This document shows positions 1-12,800 of a DNA stretch of 64,000 nucleotides, piece by piece. Source of the stretch: Spisula solida. Its lineage: Eukaryota; Mollusca; Bivalvia; Venerida; Mactridae. Position numbers and translations under genes: made by a program. The notes beneath the pieces are model-generated. The model saw nothing but the letters and a program-made list of their open reading frames with translations, made no database searches and was not told the origin of the DNA. The first letter of the stretch is position 1; every line of letters starts with the position of its first letter. Where the stretch lies: positions 25,209,501-25,273,500 of the forward strand of contig OX365944.1 in NCBI GenBank assembly GCA_947247005.1, in the 5' to 3' direction.

Positions 1-368
1 ATAAATTGGTATATACTAGCACCTTGTATGAAAATGGAATTTTGTCAAATTTGATCCAGTAAAAAAATGTTGTTTGCCATGAACATTATTTATTTTTAAG
101 TTCAAAATTCAGCGTTGTAGGATCTTAAAATAGTGAATGGCAAAATTGGTAAGCGAAAGTCTTTGATCCGTATTTTTAAGTCAAGTACATGTACTATTAA
201 TCTTGGGGGTGGGGGAATCTGTTGAGTTTAGTCATGAAGTCAATGCGAAAGGATACATCGAGAATAATAATACTTTAACAGGATGTAGGGTTGGTCTGAG
301 AACAAACTGACGTAGATAATGAAGGATAAGTATGACAAAAGCTAACACAACCTCTGACTTACTGTACT
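1..368. other. AT-rich intergenic DNA
   Basis: A short G-run lies at 205-214. Nothing else is recognised. Confidence 0.45.
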
Positions 369-430
369 GGAGGAGTAGCATATTCCGGGTGGCAAACGAG
401 TACTCGACCATTTGAGCTAACAGGGAGGGC
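369..430 (-). repeat. tRNA-derived SINE fragment (minus strand)
   Basis: On the minus strand cctccctgttagctcaaatg, gtcgagtactcgtttgccac, ccgg reads as the 5' half of a tRNA: a D-arm with an A-box followed by an anticodon-arm-like stretch. The T-arm and B-box are not present. Confidence 0.5.
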
Positions 431-431
431 T

Positions 432-1430
432 AAGCCGTAAACATTAGCGTCAACTTAATTTTAAAGTTTAAAATCTCCGATTAAACTGATACATATCTTG
501 ATTCAAGTTTCGTCTTGTGCATGAGTAAACCATGGCGTCGAAATGTTATTCCGTCAGCCTACCACCACTGCGCTTTTTATTTTTTTCTATTACATTTTAT
601 TTCAAGACTTCAAAATACAAGTACAGAACTGGATATTCTAACCATGGAATCTACAGCGTGCACCAAAACTCAATTTATCTTCGTAGCCCGAGGCAGAGAA
701 AATTAGCAACACTGTAGGCGCAAAACAGATTTTTCGCTGATAGCAAGGCGTTTATTCCAAATTTATCCATTTTCTTAAATCAAATAAATGCACAGAAAAC
801 ACTATTATCAAGAGGCACTGACTTTTTATTACCTACAAGTATTATGTCTGACTAATTTTACATTTTTCTAAAGTAAAAATGGTAAATTATTAGGGTTTAA
901 TGAGTAATTCATATATCCGACATGCTGCGTTTAATGCAATTTCGAGAATAGCGTCTCGTATTTTATGCTAGACCCTAAAAACTTCAAAGGGGCGATGATG
1001 GATCTCTGTAGGCGAACGCTGGGGTATATAAATCACCCACCATCAATCATTTCTAGAAATTACGTATAAAACAGCGTGCAATGGGATTTTGATGTGCCCG
1101 TTTAAATGAAGTTCTCCAAATTGATGGATTCTCGGTAGAATTGCGATACCATATCATGCAGATCTGTAGAAATACACCACTCCGAAGTTTGTTGAACATT
1201 TTTTTGTTGCTCAAGTGATGGACTTAAGATTTCATTATAATTCCCTTAACTGACAGGCGAAGATCAAACGAAATGCAGTTCGCTGATTATCATAATTATT
1301 GCATATTATCTTCAAGTGCGTGAATTATACACATGTAATAAAATGAATGTTACATTTCAACAAGAACATATGGCTCATTTGTGTTTTATCGACAGTACAA
1401 AATACTTGTGCCAAAAAGCATGCTAGGCAA
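432..1430. other. AT-rich intergenic DNA
   Basis: Two overlapping 61-63-codon frames at 515-717 show no features. Nothing else is recognised. Confidence 0.45.
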
Positions 1431-2229
1431 TCATGAAAGTTGAGTAGAACATTGGGATTCAGCTGCAATTAATGGGTTGATAAACTTTCGATACGGGTTG
1501 AAATCATGGCTAGAGTTACACAGTATTAAGTCAATTAAAACTAAAATTACCCCAATCAAAGGAAGCATATTAGTTTTGTGTTGATAAAAGTCCTCTGAAC
1601 GCCGCCATGACATGGGTAGATGCGTGTTTAAATGATGGGCAGATATCCAGCAAGAACTTCTACAGCTTGTCTTGATAACGATAATTTGCATTTGTCACAT
1701 GTTCACAACATCCGGTATCCGGCGTTCTATTTCCGGTGTCCCGTTTCCAGTGTAAAACCAACAATAACCAACACCTGTCCGGTTCAGATCGATGCCAAAG
1801 AAAGTTTTTGCATATTCAAATGTCTCCAGTTCTAAAACAATTGCCTTTTGCGCAGGACTGTACTGCCTGGACGAATTGTTGGCATTGGACACCGCAATAA
1901 TAAAACAGCATAACGTCATAAATGTCGGGAAAAAATCGTGAAATGACAATATTATTGTTTCCTTGTCTGTCAATAACCTCTACTGATTTCCTAGGCTATG
2001 TTGTGCAATGTTCCCTTCATCAGAAATGACAAGTAAACTACATGGCATAACTGCAATAATGTCATTTATATTTATCGCCTTTCCCCTATGTTTCGAACCC
2101 GACAATATGTTCATTAATTCAAAAAACGCCACTGAACATATCAATAACACGTCAATGGCGTCGTAGTTACGTAAAATTTGACCATCCACATGGGAACCAG
2201 CTTCTCTTTTTAATTCTGAGCAAGGGTTA
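1431..2229 (-). pseudogene. Long, nearly open minus-strand frame with two stops: possible decayed coding sequence
   Basis: One reading frame on the minus strand stays open from the MITE edge at 2229 down to a stop at 1431, broken only by TAG at 1980-1982 and TGA near 1692-1694. The three segments lie in the same phase. About fifteen stops would be expected by chance in this composition. The middle segment contains a hydrophobic run (FMTLCCFIIAV) and ends NRTGVGYCWFYTGNGT. I do not recognise the protein. It may be a decayed gene or retrocopy, separate exons, or chance. Confidence 0.25.
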
Positions 2230-2467
2230 TACAGGGTGTTAACAAAGTTTGTTCTCAATGTTTAAGTTTCACTAGTTTATTTTTCTGGCGTAAGAAGGAT
2301 GTAAAATGTTCAGGTTAAATTTCTCTGGGTTCTATCATGGTTCTAAACTTTCTGGCATTAAATGTATCTGTTACCAAACAAAATTAAAGGATTGAACTGT
2401 GTACGTAGCTCAGATGAAATTTAGTATGAATTTAAATTTTGAGAACAAACTTTTTTAACACCCTGTA
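2230..2467. mobile_element. Tc1/mariner-type MITE with 27-bp inverted repeats and TA duplication
   Basis: The left end cagggtgttaacaaagtttg (from 2232) and the right end in reverse complement cagggtgttaaaaaagtttg match over 27 bases with one difference, and both ends abut TA. No transposase is present; 238 bp. Confidence 0.85.
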
Positions 2468-2670
2468 CATGTACTGGCATCATTTTATAGTATGTATGTC
2501 GCGGTACAAGAGCGAACCTCCGACCTTCAAACGCTCCAAGAGGATATTGTAACACATATAGCATGTAGGTATATTAAGCCATAAAGATTTTCCTCATATT
2601 TTATTTTTATTTCACATGTTTCTGTTACGACCAACTTGTTGCAAAAATATACTCAAAATCGGACAGGAAA

Positions 2671-3003
2671 GACAACTCCCTGAAAACTGGTCTCCCTGAA
2701 AAACGGGATCCCCATAAAATCGGACGATTTCCTAGGTCCCAAATTTTATCCTTATTAAGTCAACTAAAAAAGCTTCCGCACTACCGGACTCCCAGAATTC
2801 CGGATTCCGGACGCCATTTTGGGTCCGCTGACAAAATATTCGACTATAATTACTTTCAAAATACTGGACAAAGTCATGTACATTTGATATAATGAAAGTG
2901 ACACATGGCGCATTATATACATCTTTCAGAAAACCGGAACTCCCATAAAACCGGACTTTTGGCCCGGTCTGAACAGGGTCCGGTTTTGAGGGAGTTTACT
3001 GTA
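2671..3003. mobile_element. Inverted-repeat DNA element (aaaaccggac type)
   Basis: The left end, gacaactccctgaaaactgg, pairs with the right end, ccggttttgagggagtttac, at about 17 of 20 positions. Many internal copies of aaaaccggactccc in both orientations are present. The right end finishes tactgta, compatible with a TA target duplication and a CAGTAAACTCCCT-type terminus, again like pogo/Tigger ends. 333 bp, non-coding. Confidence 0.65.
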
Positions 3004-4159
3004 TCACGAAATGAAATGACTAATATGAATCGACCTCAGAAAGATAAGCATTATTATAATTTTAATATTTTATTTCATCAATAACTGTTAAAAGAACCCC
3101 GCGAAATTGCCACGTAGATCAAAACGTATTCCTACTAAAGTTAATGGTTTTACAACAGTTTGCGTATAACATATACTCAACATGTTACCATGGTAAAATA
3201 CGTGAGCTTTTTATTGCCGCTTTTCGTGCAAAGGATATCAAGTTTTTCCCTTGAAACGAATAACAGCCAATAAATGCATTTTTGCAGCCTCGGTGTAATT
3301 CCGAATCGGTATATATTTACACCTTTTAACCTGTGGGCGTAATTTTATATGAAATAAAATACTCAGTAAGATACGAACATGCGTGATTCTGTTGTAAAAA
3401 CTTCATAAAATGCAAATTCTCATAACAGAATATTTCTCATTATTTGTAGGCACGAACCACGTGACGCGTCTTTTATCAACTACTCGACGCGGAGAAACAA
3501 GTATTAATGTTCATAAATTACAGAAGCCCTCCCAGTTCGTTCAATATATAAAACATATGATTACTGAGATCTAAAGGCTAGAAATATTTCAATCCGCTCT
3601 TCGAATCCGCTGGTTAGAACAATACAGAACACTTGAACAATAAGCAGCGGATCATCACACACTAGCCCTTTCTGAATATACATTAACATAGAAGTGAACT
3701 CTGGGTACCACAGTTGACAGAGCTCTAACTCTGTCACAGGGCACTCCACCAGGTCTATCTTGGCACCCTCTCTCCCTCTTTCCTTGAAAGTGTCCATCAT
3801 TAAACTTGTGTGATGCTACTAGTATTTGTACCTTTCCTCATCGTATGTCCAAGTTCAAACGTACGTACTTACTTATTGCCGTTATGCCCTCCGGAGTGTA
3901 GGACAACAACAAAGAACGTCCACTGCCACATCCGCGTGGACCTCTCCCGGAAATCGAACTTTCGACATTCCGCACCCAAAGCTGTTGCATCAACTGCACG
4001 GTCATCAGAGGCGTTATAAACTACATGTACAACTAATACGTAAATTATTAAATCAATGTTGTTTTGGATCAAATTGATTTTGATTTAGTTCTGGGAACTC
4101 GATAACGTCATACATATTTAATCTGTCGAATGATCACCGGTAATTGATTACTATATCGA
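3004..4159. other. Intergenic DNA with an X-box-like palindrome
   Basis: gttaccatggtaaa at 3184-3197 is close to the RFX X-box. Overlapping open frames on both strands at 3561-4077 have no recognisable features. On the minus strand aagttcgatttccgg (about 3949-3963) is weakly B-box-like. Confidence 0.35.
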
Positions 4160-4579
4160 ATGTTACACGAGTACAAGTGCATGATTGTACATTATGATGA
4201 TGTTCGGATTGAGTTGGAACTTGGTAAGAATTCTCAAACTTGGATATGTAAGAATAATGATCGAGTTGGTTCCAGTGCACCCGTATGCTTTCGGCACATT
4301 CTATGCAGAACTGTGTGTATGTCTCTTTATGATTACCTCGGACATTGTGATCTATTGCGCAATAAACCTATTTACCGGAGAAAACGGAAAAAGCCGATCT
4401 TCCACGATGTTTATATAACACACTCGGACAACTCCGTGACCTTGTCACCATACTGCCATATCACGATTTTCCTATTATATAATAATAACTTCTCGAATTC
4501 CCTTGAGCACTTTTCTATGGGAAAAATGTTTAGAATTATTGTCAACGTGTTAGGACATACGAGTACTCAGTATACATGA
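4160..4579 (+). other. Uncharacterised 139-codon open frame
   Basis: The frame begins at a TTG or later ATG and runs to a TGA near 4577. It has no signal peptide, known domain or repeat. Another frame (4185-4418) is open and more hydrophobic in the same place. In this AT-rich DNA a frame this long is unusual but possible by chance. There is no splice or promoter support, so it is probably not a gene. Confidence 0.15.
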
Positions 4580-4873
4580 ACACGTAACAGTATTACACGT
4601 GTTTACATCAATGTGTGTTACATGAACAGAAAGGAGCGTGACATTATGACCACGTGATAAAACAAGTATAACATGACTTACACTTGCCCTACCTTGTATA
4701 CATGTGAACGATGTATAAAGTGACAATGTCTGCTGGCATAGTCATTGTCTGGTTTATCATATTTCTTACACTTCTGATAAAATAACAACACTGACCTTTA
4801 ACACTTTATATACTAGGTATATTACCTAATGTATCTTGACAATAACGACTTTATCCTAATTACATTTCAAAAC
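4580..4873. other. Unique intergenic DNA
   Basis: Nothing recognised. Confidence 0.4.
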
Positions 4874-5672
4874 AAAAGGGCCATTTGCCCTATAGCGCTC
4901 ACCTGAAGTCATGAAGTTCAGGCAGAATCAGTAATGTGTTATATAATATGATCTAAATATTTGTCCCCGGATAGGTTTTTCTTGATATAACACGTGACCT
5001 AGTTTTTTTACACATGGCGATCCAGTTGGGAGCTTTTTACAGAGACACACATTATGGCCAGGTTTCATTAAGATTAGGCCAAATATGTGACATCGAGAGT
5101 GTTAACAGCACGGAAATATATTTCTGTGTATATCCGTGTTAACAGGGATTTTCTTTGATGTGACATGGTGACCTAGTTTTTGATTCAAGATGACCCAGAT
5201 GAGAATTCGTGGTCAGGTTTCATAAAAATTACTAGGTAAAAAACGTGGCCACTAGAGTGTTAACAATGTCTTTCGTTGATGTGACCTTGTAACCTTGCTT
5301 TTAACCCCAAATGACCCAATTTCGAACACAACCTAGATTTTACAGACACACATTGTGACCAAGTTTCATTAAGATCAGGTCAAAATGTGACCTCTAGAGT
5401 GTTATCAATGTTTTTCTTTGATATGATATTGTATATAAGTAAAAAAGGTAGGTGCCCTCTAGAGTGTTAACGAGGTGTTTGTTTCATTTAACCAACTGGG
5501 CCTAGATTTCATAGATACACATTATGACCTAGGTGCAAAAAAGGTACATACAATGTGTGACCTCTAGATAGTTAACAGTCAAATTGTTTACGACGGACGG
5601 CAGACGACGGACTACGGACGGACGACGGACAAAAGGGCAATCACAATAGCTCACCTAGAGTATCGGAACCCA
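4874..5672 (+). repeat. Dispersed bivalve-type repeat with internal subrepeats
   Basis: It starts aaaagggccatttgccctat, agcgctcacctga, and ends in gacggacgacggac, then aaaagggcaatcacaatagc, tcaccta. The interior is three or four diverged subrepeats of the pattern gtgacctagtttttga ... aagtttcattaagatcagg ... gacctctagagtgttaac ... tttctttgatgtgac. I recognise this wording as a very common interspersed sequence of bivalve genomes. It has no coding frame and its transposition class is not evident. Confidence 0.8.
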
Positions 5673-6034
5673 ATCAAATGCTGACCGGCGAATAATAGCA
5701 ACTACCTACCATTAGGGAACTTGTAACATAATTACTCTGGTATATATACAATGTAATTGGCCATTAGACAGTCTACTGCAGTGCTTTTCTGAAGGACACG
5801 TAACCTGCTCGAGGGGCTCTGTGGGGTTAACATGATTTCCACCTCGAACATTCAGAATGTTACTCAGGGTGTTATACATGTTCTAAAACGTTCGGGACAT
5901 TTTATAGATTATTGGACTGACACAGTTGCTATGTTGGGTCTAAAAGGTATTTCGCAATATTAGGCCACCAGCTATGTGGATCGGTTCCGCAATCAAACAT
6001 GGTTAAATGCAAAGTCCTATGGTAGGTATGCATC
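5673..6034. other. Unique intergenic DNA
   Basis: Nothing recognised between the dispersed repeat and the 61-bp array. Confidence 0.45.
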
Positions 6035-6460
6035 TTGTGTGTAGTGGTCAGTCCTAGAACATCTCCACGTGTTCTTCAGTTGTCATCTTGCCTACTTGTG
6101 TCTAGTGGTCAGCCCTAGAACATCTCCGCGTGTTCTACAGTTGTCATCTTGTCAACTTGTGTCTAGTGGTCAGTCCTAGAACATCTCCGCGTGTTCTACA
6201 GTTGTCATCTTGCTTACTTGTGTTTAGTGGTCAGTCCTAGAACATCTCCACGTGTTCTTAAGTTGTCATCTTGCCTACTTGTGTCTAGTAGTCAGTCCTA
6301 GAACATCCCCGCGTGTTCTTCAGATGTCATATTGCCTACTTGTGTCTAGTGGTCAGTCCTAGAACATCTACACGTGTTCTACAGTTGTCATCTTGCCTAC
6401 TTGTGTCTAGTGGTCAGTCCTAGACCATCCCCGCGTGTTCTACAATTGTCATCTTGCCTC
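6035..6460. repeat. 61-bp tandem array, 7 copies
   Basis: The unit is gtctagtggtcagtcctaga, then acatctccgcgtgttctacagttgtcatcttgcctactt. The marker gtcctagaac begins at 6051, 6112, 6173 and 6234, a period of exactly 61. Copies differ by a few substitutions. Confidence 0.95.
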
Positions 6461-7190
6461 TGTCAATTTCCCCATCTAGCGTAACATCTCCGGAAACAAA
6501 ACGAAATGCGTGTAGTCAATATTAGCTCTAAAACCACGAAAACCGATACATCTGATGGGAACACGATCTCCTTTATTGAAAATGACATACCAATCAATAG
6601 GGCTTACAGAATTAATGTCCAATTCTTTTAGTAAGAGCCATCAATTTGTGTTATGAAGCTTTGCAGATGACGGCGGGAATCAATTAAGAGGTATTTTATT
6701 CCCAAGATTATCTGCGAACGATCGGCGGCTAGACAGTTTCTGACTGTTTCCAGTCTTAGGGAGAGTTTTGCCGATATTTTGTCCAATCAGCTCTTGTTAT
6801 TGCGGACAGTGAATGTCAGGATGTATCAATTGTGGAATAAATCATTGTTTGTATTTTCCATTATATTGCGGGAATGATAGAGGATCTGTATAAAATTGGT
6901 CTGTTGAGAAGATACGGAAAAACTTGGAAGCGATCTTTGCCGAATGCATCAATGTGTTTCATATTTGCATGAAAACACTAGAGAAAAAGAACACAGATGG
7001 CAACCGTGCTGATTAATGCGTAGACATTTGTATGCCCCAAGTTAACAGTGTTGTTAATGGCAACGATGTATGCTTAAATGTCAAAATATAAAAATCATGA
7101 GCGTATAAACTTCCCACCATAAATAAAAGCCAAACCTGCTGGCTCGGTCCCGACATGTCACGTTCAACATCTTCAATTTTGAACTTCATG
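6461..7190. other. Unique sequence between arrays
   Basis: Non-repetitive, moderate G+C, with ccaatcagctc near 6783-6793 and aattgtggaataaatcattg near 6829. It may hold regulatory sequence. The 65-codon minus-strand frame reaching 7210 overlaps the array. Confidence 0.35.
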
Positions 7191-8187
7191 ATCAATGTTT
7201 GATCGACCAATGTTTGAACATCACGAACAATGTTTGAACGTCACTATTTACATATCAATGTTTAAACGTCACGACCAATGTTTGAGCGTCACGAACAATG
7301 TTTGAGCGTCACGGCAAATGTTTGAGCGTCACGGCAAATGTTTGAACGTCACGACCAATGTTTGAGCGTCACGGCAAATGTTTGAACGTCACGACCAATG
7401 TTTGAACGTCACGACCAATGTTTGAGCGTCACGACCAATGTTTGAGCGTCACGACAAATGTTTGAGCGTCACGACAAATGTTTAAACGTCACGGCAAATG
7501 TTTGAGCGTCACGACAAATGTTTGAACGTCACGACAAATGTTTGAACGTCACGACCAATGTTTGAGCGTCACGACCAATGTTTGAGCGTCACGACCAATG
7601 TTTGAGCGTCACGACAAATGTTTGAGCGTCACGGCAAATGTTTGAGCGTCACGGCAAATGTTTGAACGTTACCATTTACATATCAATGCTTGAACGTAAC
7701 GATCAATGTTTGAACGTCACGGCCAATGTTTGAACGTCTTGACCAATGTTTGAACGTCACGACCAATGTTTGAGCGTCACGATAAACACATCAATGTTTG
7801 AACGTCACAATGTAGGGTCGACACATGCTCTTTCGTTTTATAACATCTGCGGGGTCAGGATGGACGGTTGATGCCAAAGCCCATCAGGGACTCTCCCCAG
7901 GGACCTTGTACATGTTATGACACGCACGATTAACACATCAATGAACGTCAAAATAAAAGTGTGTACGACATTATCACGTCAATGTTTGAACGTCACGATC
8001 AGTATTTGAACGTTTGAACGTCACGATCAGTGTTTGAACGTCACGATCAGTGTTTGAACGTCACGATTAGTGTTGGAACGTCACGATCAATGTTGGAACG
8101 ACACGATCAATGTTGGAACGTAACGATCAATGATGGAACGTCACGATCAATGTTGGAACGTCACGATCAATGTATGAAGTATGCATT
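7191..8187. repeat. 20-bp tandem arrays (aatgtttgagcgtcacgacc), two blocks
   Basis: Block 1 (about 7191-7815) has about 30 nearly regular 20-bp units, with variants gagcg/gaacg and acgacc/acggca. Block 2 (about 7975-8187) has about ten units of gatcaatgttggaacgtcac. About 160 bases of non-array sequence separate them. Each unit carries cgtca/acgtca, a CREB half-site. The 61-codon frame at 8030-8215 is a repeat translation. Confidence 0.95.
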
Positions 8188-9640
8188 TACTTTTATATTT
8201 TTCAGTCATAGGTGAAAGTGCATAATGAAAACAAAGAGATTTGGATTATGTACGCTTTGAACTGTAGAAGTATTTTTTATTATAAAAGAAACTTTGTTTT
8301 TTGTTATCTATTCTCTAAAGAGTGCAATATGTAATTAATGAAATGAGAATTCATTGCATGTGTTTTAAATCCAGATTAATATAACAAACTGGCAAACCTA
8401 GTATGTCAACGCAGGGTGAAAACAATTGAACCGAACATTAGAAGTTACGTGGTTGTACTACGTTTTTCATGCGTTCATTTAAGATGCCAAGTAAAGAAAT
8501 TACTTTGAACACAAACTCTAATTTCAGCGCCAATTACACTTCTTATATAGACAAGATTTCAGCTTGCAGTATTCGATTTACTGTGTTCTTAAATCTCCTA
8601 CTCTAAGAAAAATGTGATTTAATGCTCGTTACGCATTTTCGACATTAAGAATTGTATTTCGCTGAAGAAAACGAATTATTTTGAAGCAGTCCATCGGCTT
8701 GTTTTATCTATCCAATTCGCCTGTTTCCAATAAACTATGGCTGGTTTTCAAGACAAATCTCCATACGTCTTCTGCCGAAAACGATATGAGAATTTCCAAA
8801 TAATTTACTGCGTTTCATTTGATTAGTCGTAGATGGTATGTCATGGATGCCTTTTCAGAATCGCTGATATCTTGTACAGGCTGATTTACGACAGTCGTAA
8901 CTCGCCGTTATCGTGTTTAGCGACATCATAATGACGCTTTACGGTATCAGATAACAACGGCAACAAATATATAACAATAAAATTGTCATTCGACGAAGCA
9001 GAAATAACAATTGAGAAATTGTATCTAGACTTCTGATACCATTATTGTTTCCTACCAAATTAATCTTGCCGCACTCGGTAGTAAATAGAAGCTTTATCGT
9101 TTTTTTATTCCAAAATCAATGTAACCCTCATTTTACTCCGCGATCCTATGAACACTACCGCGTGTAACACGGCTTAGGGAATGGTATCTGATTTTGAAAG
9201 CAGAAAGGTGCATCAATTATGTATCTAAGTTGTTGATGTGAAATTAATATAGTTTGATTCGATTTAATTCGCATAATGTCTCTGTAATTCTGTCTCTCTA
9301 TTCAAGATTACAAGCAATCATAAAAAGTGACTGACTTTCTGCATGTGACATTAAACCATGCAACTGATTTACCGACCCTCTATTTTCTGACTCATACAGC
9401 TGCCACATGCAAACCCATAGTAATAAAAATCCAGTTGTTTATGTTCTGTTGGTCTTATGTCTATATGTTCTGTGCCTAATCCGCATTACAGATCAAGTTC
9501 GATTAGTCACGAAAGTCACTTCACCAAAACACTGACACACACTAGAATCCGTTTTTCATGGCACACATATTGTAGGCCGTTATATACATAGTGATGCGAC
9601 GTAGACAAAATAGTTTATACCACCAATAAACAATTTCAAA
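8188..9640. other. AT-rich intergenic DNA
   Basis: Unique sequence with no long open frame; nothing recognised. Confidence 0.5.
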
Positions 9641-9817
9641 TACAGTAAAACACTCTGTATAGCAACACCCTTTGGCAGCTGCAAATATTGGTCGTTATAC
9701 AGAGGTTGTTGCTCAACAGAGGAAAACTGTAATAAATATCAGCTAAGGAAAATTTTGAAAGTGTTGTTATAGAAAGGTTGTTGCTCTACAGAGGGTCACT
9801 CTCGAGAGGTTGTACTG
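9641..9817. mobile_element. Tigger/pogo-like MITE, copy 1
   Basis: Left end acagtaaaacactctgtata, right end gagaggttgtactg, which in reverse complement starts cagtacaacctctc. Internal gttgttgctctacagaggg is shared with the elements at 14888 and 17943. 177 bp, non-coding. Confidence 0.6.
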
Positions 9818-12800
9818 GTGTTGCGTGTTTCTTACAGTGGCACCCCTAGCTAAAGGGCCAGAAGATATGACCAATATATCTAGTGTTAATTCTTGACATT
9901 TAGGTACTGATGTCATTAGGCTCTAAACAAACACTACACCTTATATGTTTTATAGCAGACCACTTCTGTATCTTATTCTTTGATGGAAGTACGTCCCTTT
10001 GCAAATACCAAACGCAGATACCAAGTACATTCAAAATCTAGCTTAAAAGGTAAGTAAACGTAGGTTGTATTTAGTTGGTAAAATTTATCATCGAGTCGGT
10101 AACTTGGCTTTTATGCCACGTGCAATAATGCATTAGAAGCATATTAGGCTAAAATAAAGTACTAGTATTGTTTGCCCCCCCCCCCCCCACCCCTTACCAA
10201 TTCCCAAAGCGCCCTTACAAAAATGTTATTGAGAGAAAATCGGAAGAAGAAAAATTGGGACGACTGAATTGGCGAAAGTTACCGTTCAATATCACTTCTA
10301 TATTTTAAGATATTTTCCTAACTAGCTATCCAATTGTAAATGACATTTGTCGCGAAACGGGAAACAAACAATGTTTTATTTTAGGCCTAATCAGCACGAA
10401 GCTTGTTTCAAATACAGATGTCTTCAGCTCTATTACATATTAGACAGTCACCTAATCCATTGTTAGAACGGTCTTCAAAGAGAATAATATGTCGATGTTC
10501 ATGACCTCAAACATTTTAATGATTACAGCAGAAAACTGTTGATAGCTGTATGCTTACAAATTAGAAGTATTCGTGTCGTTTGAAATATTAGACATCGATG
10601 AAACAGCAATTTAGAGATCATTTGCATACAAAATATGGTTTAGAGTACATACACGAGGATATGATATGTTTTAAATGTATGTTCCTTGTGATAAAACACC
10701 GTCTACTGTTTCTACATCATGACGTTTTTTGTGACGTTATGGTGTGTTTTATGCACAGTAATTGTATGCATTACAGCTTATGTAACAAAGCAGATCAAAG
10801 CTATCTAAGTGGCAGGGATCGACCTTTGTATATCAACTTGTGAAATTATGTTGCTTTAATAGTAAGCTGCATGCAAAACTTCGCATAACACCATGTGGGG
10901 AAGTGATGCTCCAAATTTGCGAAACACATTCGGATGACTTCTGTTAGTTTATTTTATATGTGCGAACATCGCGTCAATTCTGTAATCAGAAAGGTGCGAA
11001 GTAGGAGTTATACGCATGTGGAATAAAATGATCAATGCAAGATAATACATTCACTGTGTGAAAATAGCTGGAAAGATAAGTTTATTTTCAGTAGTGTTGA
11101 AATCAACTAGATTGTATTACAGTTTATTGAATGCACTAAGCACATATATAGTACATGTGATATGATCATATGAGGCACAAAATAATTACAAAATACATAT
11201 AAACATATGACAAGGCTAGATTGTATTTATACTCGTTATATACTATTTATACGTTTTACTGAAACACTGATCGTAAATTGAAGATAATTACGACGGTTAT
11301 TCAAAACCCTTTTCTGCATATCACTGTTGGACAAAAGAGTAACATTTTTGTTAGATTATTGACATATTTGTAAATTGCTTATTGTTTTGCTTACGACATT
11401 TAATACTGATATAATCTTGCCTATACACAACTAAGTTCTTTGATCGTGTCCTCAAAATGACCTAGACATGCTAACAAAGCCTTCGATATAGAAGATAAAG
11501 AAATGACTGACAGCCTTCAATTGTGCAGTAATGAATACTTTGCATGGATATGTCAGTGTTGTTTATCTGCAATGTTAACGAGAAAAACTCATTAGTAAAG
11601 TCAGAGATACGATCTTTCCGCCTCTAACATATTATCCATGCGACGTCAAAATCAGACATAAAATCGTAGCGAGCAGATGTGTTCCGACGATACACATAAT
11701 ATTCTGATTTATGATCCATCGGTGTTTTTAAATTGGTCACTGTCATCCGGCATGTTTGTTTTCATCCGAGTTATACAGACGTGTGGGGTCTACATACAAT
11801 TGAAAATATGAACAAGAATGCAAGCTTCTATCTGCGTCTGATCAATCTGAGGACAGGTATAAGGCGCTGCCGTGGAAGGCGGCCATTTTGACACCTCTGA
11901 TAAATCGTTGTCATCCCTAACAATCGCGCTGTCAATCATCGTTGATAAAACGTTTTATCCCGTGATGTTTCGGAGGCAACGTGCAGATAAAGTATAATAA
12001 AACATTAATTTATTCATAAAAGTGACAAACATGAAATGTGACAATCTTTTCATGGTAATTTAATTTTTAATTAAGGTAACAAATGTGAATTCAAGGTATA
12101 TCAGAGACCCAAGTGTTATGACTAAACCGCCCGGCTTGCAATTTTAGCACGTCGTAAATTGGTAAAGAAATTAATATTGTGTCCATTCTCCTCGATAAGT
12201 TTAGTTGCGCCCGAGGTTGGTGTAAATACGTGACATAGCCAGCTGAATGGGCCATGTAGAAAATATGGGATTTATTCAGTTTTATTTAACGAATTTGACT
12301 ATTATTAGCTATTTGTCAATGTTTCAACGAATGAATTAAATAGTAACTACATATTTTGACGATTAATAATGTATGACTATACAATTAATTGTGTACAACA
12401 TGGCGAAACTTGTCTTTAATTGCGATATTTGTCATGGGTTATCAACGCTTAGAAACTTGCCAGGCTGACAAACAGCGGAACTTAATACGGTATATGTCTA
12501 CCGTTTGAATGAAAGTTTTATGACGGTTGTTGATGATTTAAAACTAAGCGTCACATTCAATATTACCAAGTTAAAGATTCGTCCGTTCATCCGACTGTAC
12601 ACAGCAACAGGACGTACTAAAACGCTCTAGTAAGACAGGGAACCAGACTACGCTCCCCACATACTTGTAATGTCTTCATTCCACTAGTCATCAAATTAGG
12701 ATTTTTCAACCGTTTTCAGTCATGCATAAGACAACTGATCAAACAGGCACTAAGTCCCGAAACAGCTTGTCGGGTGACCGTCTTTCAATCTACAAATTGT

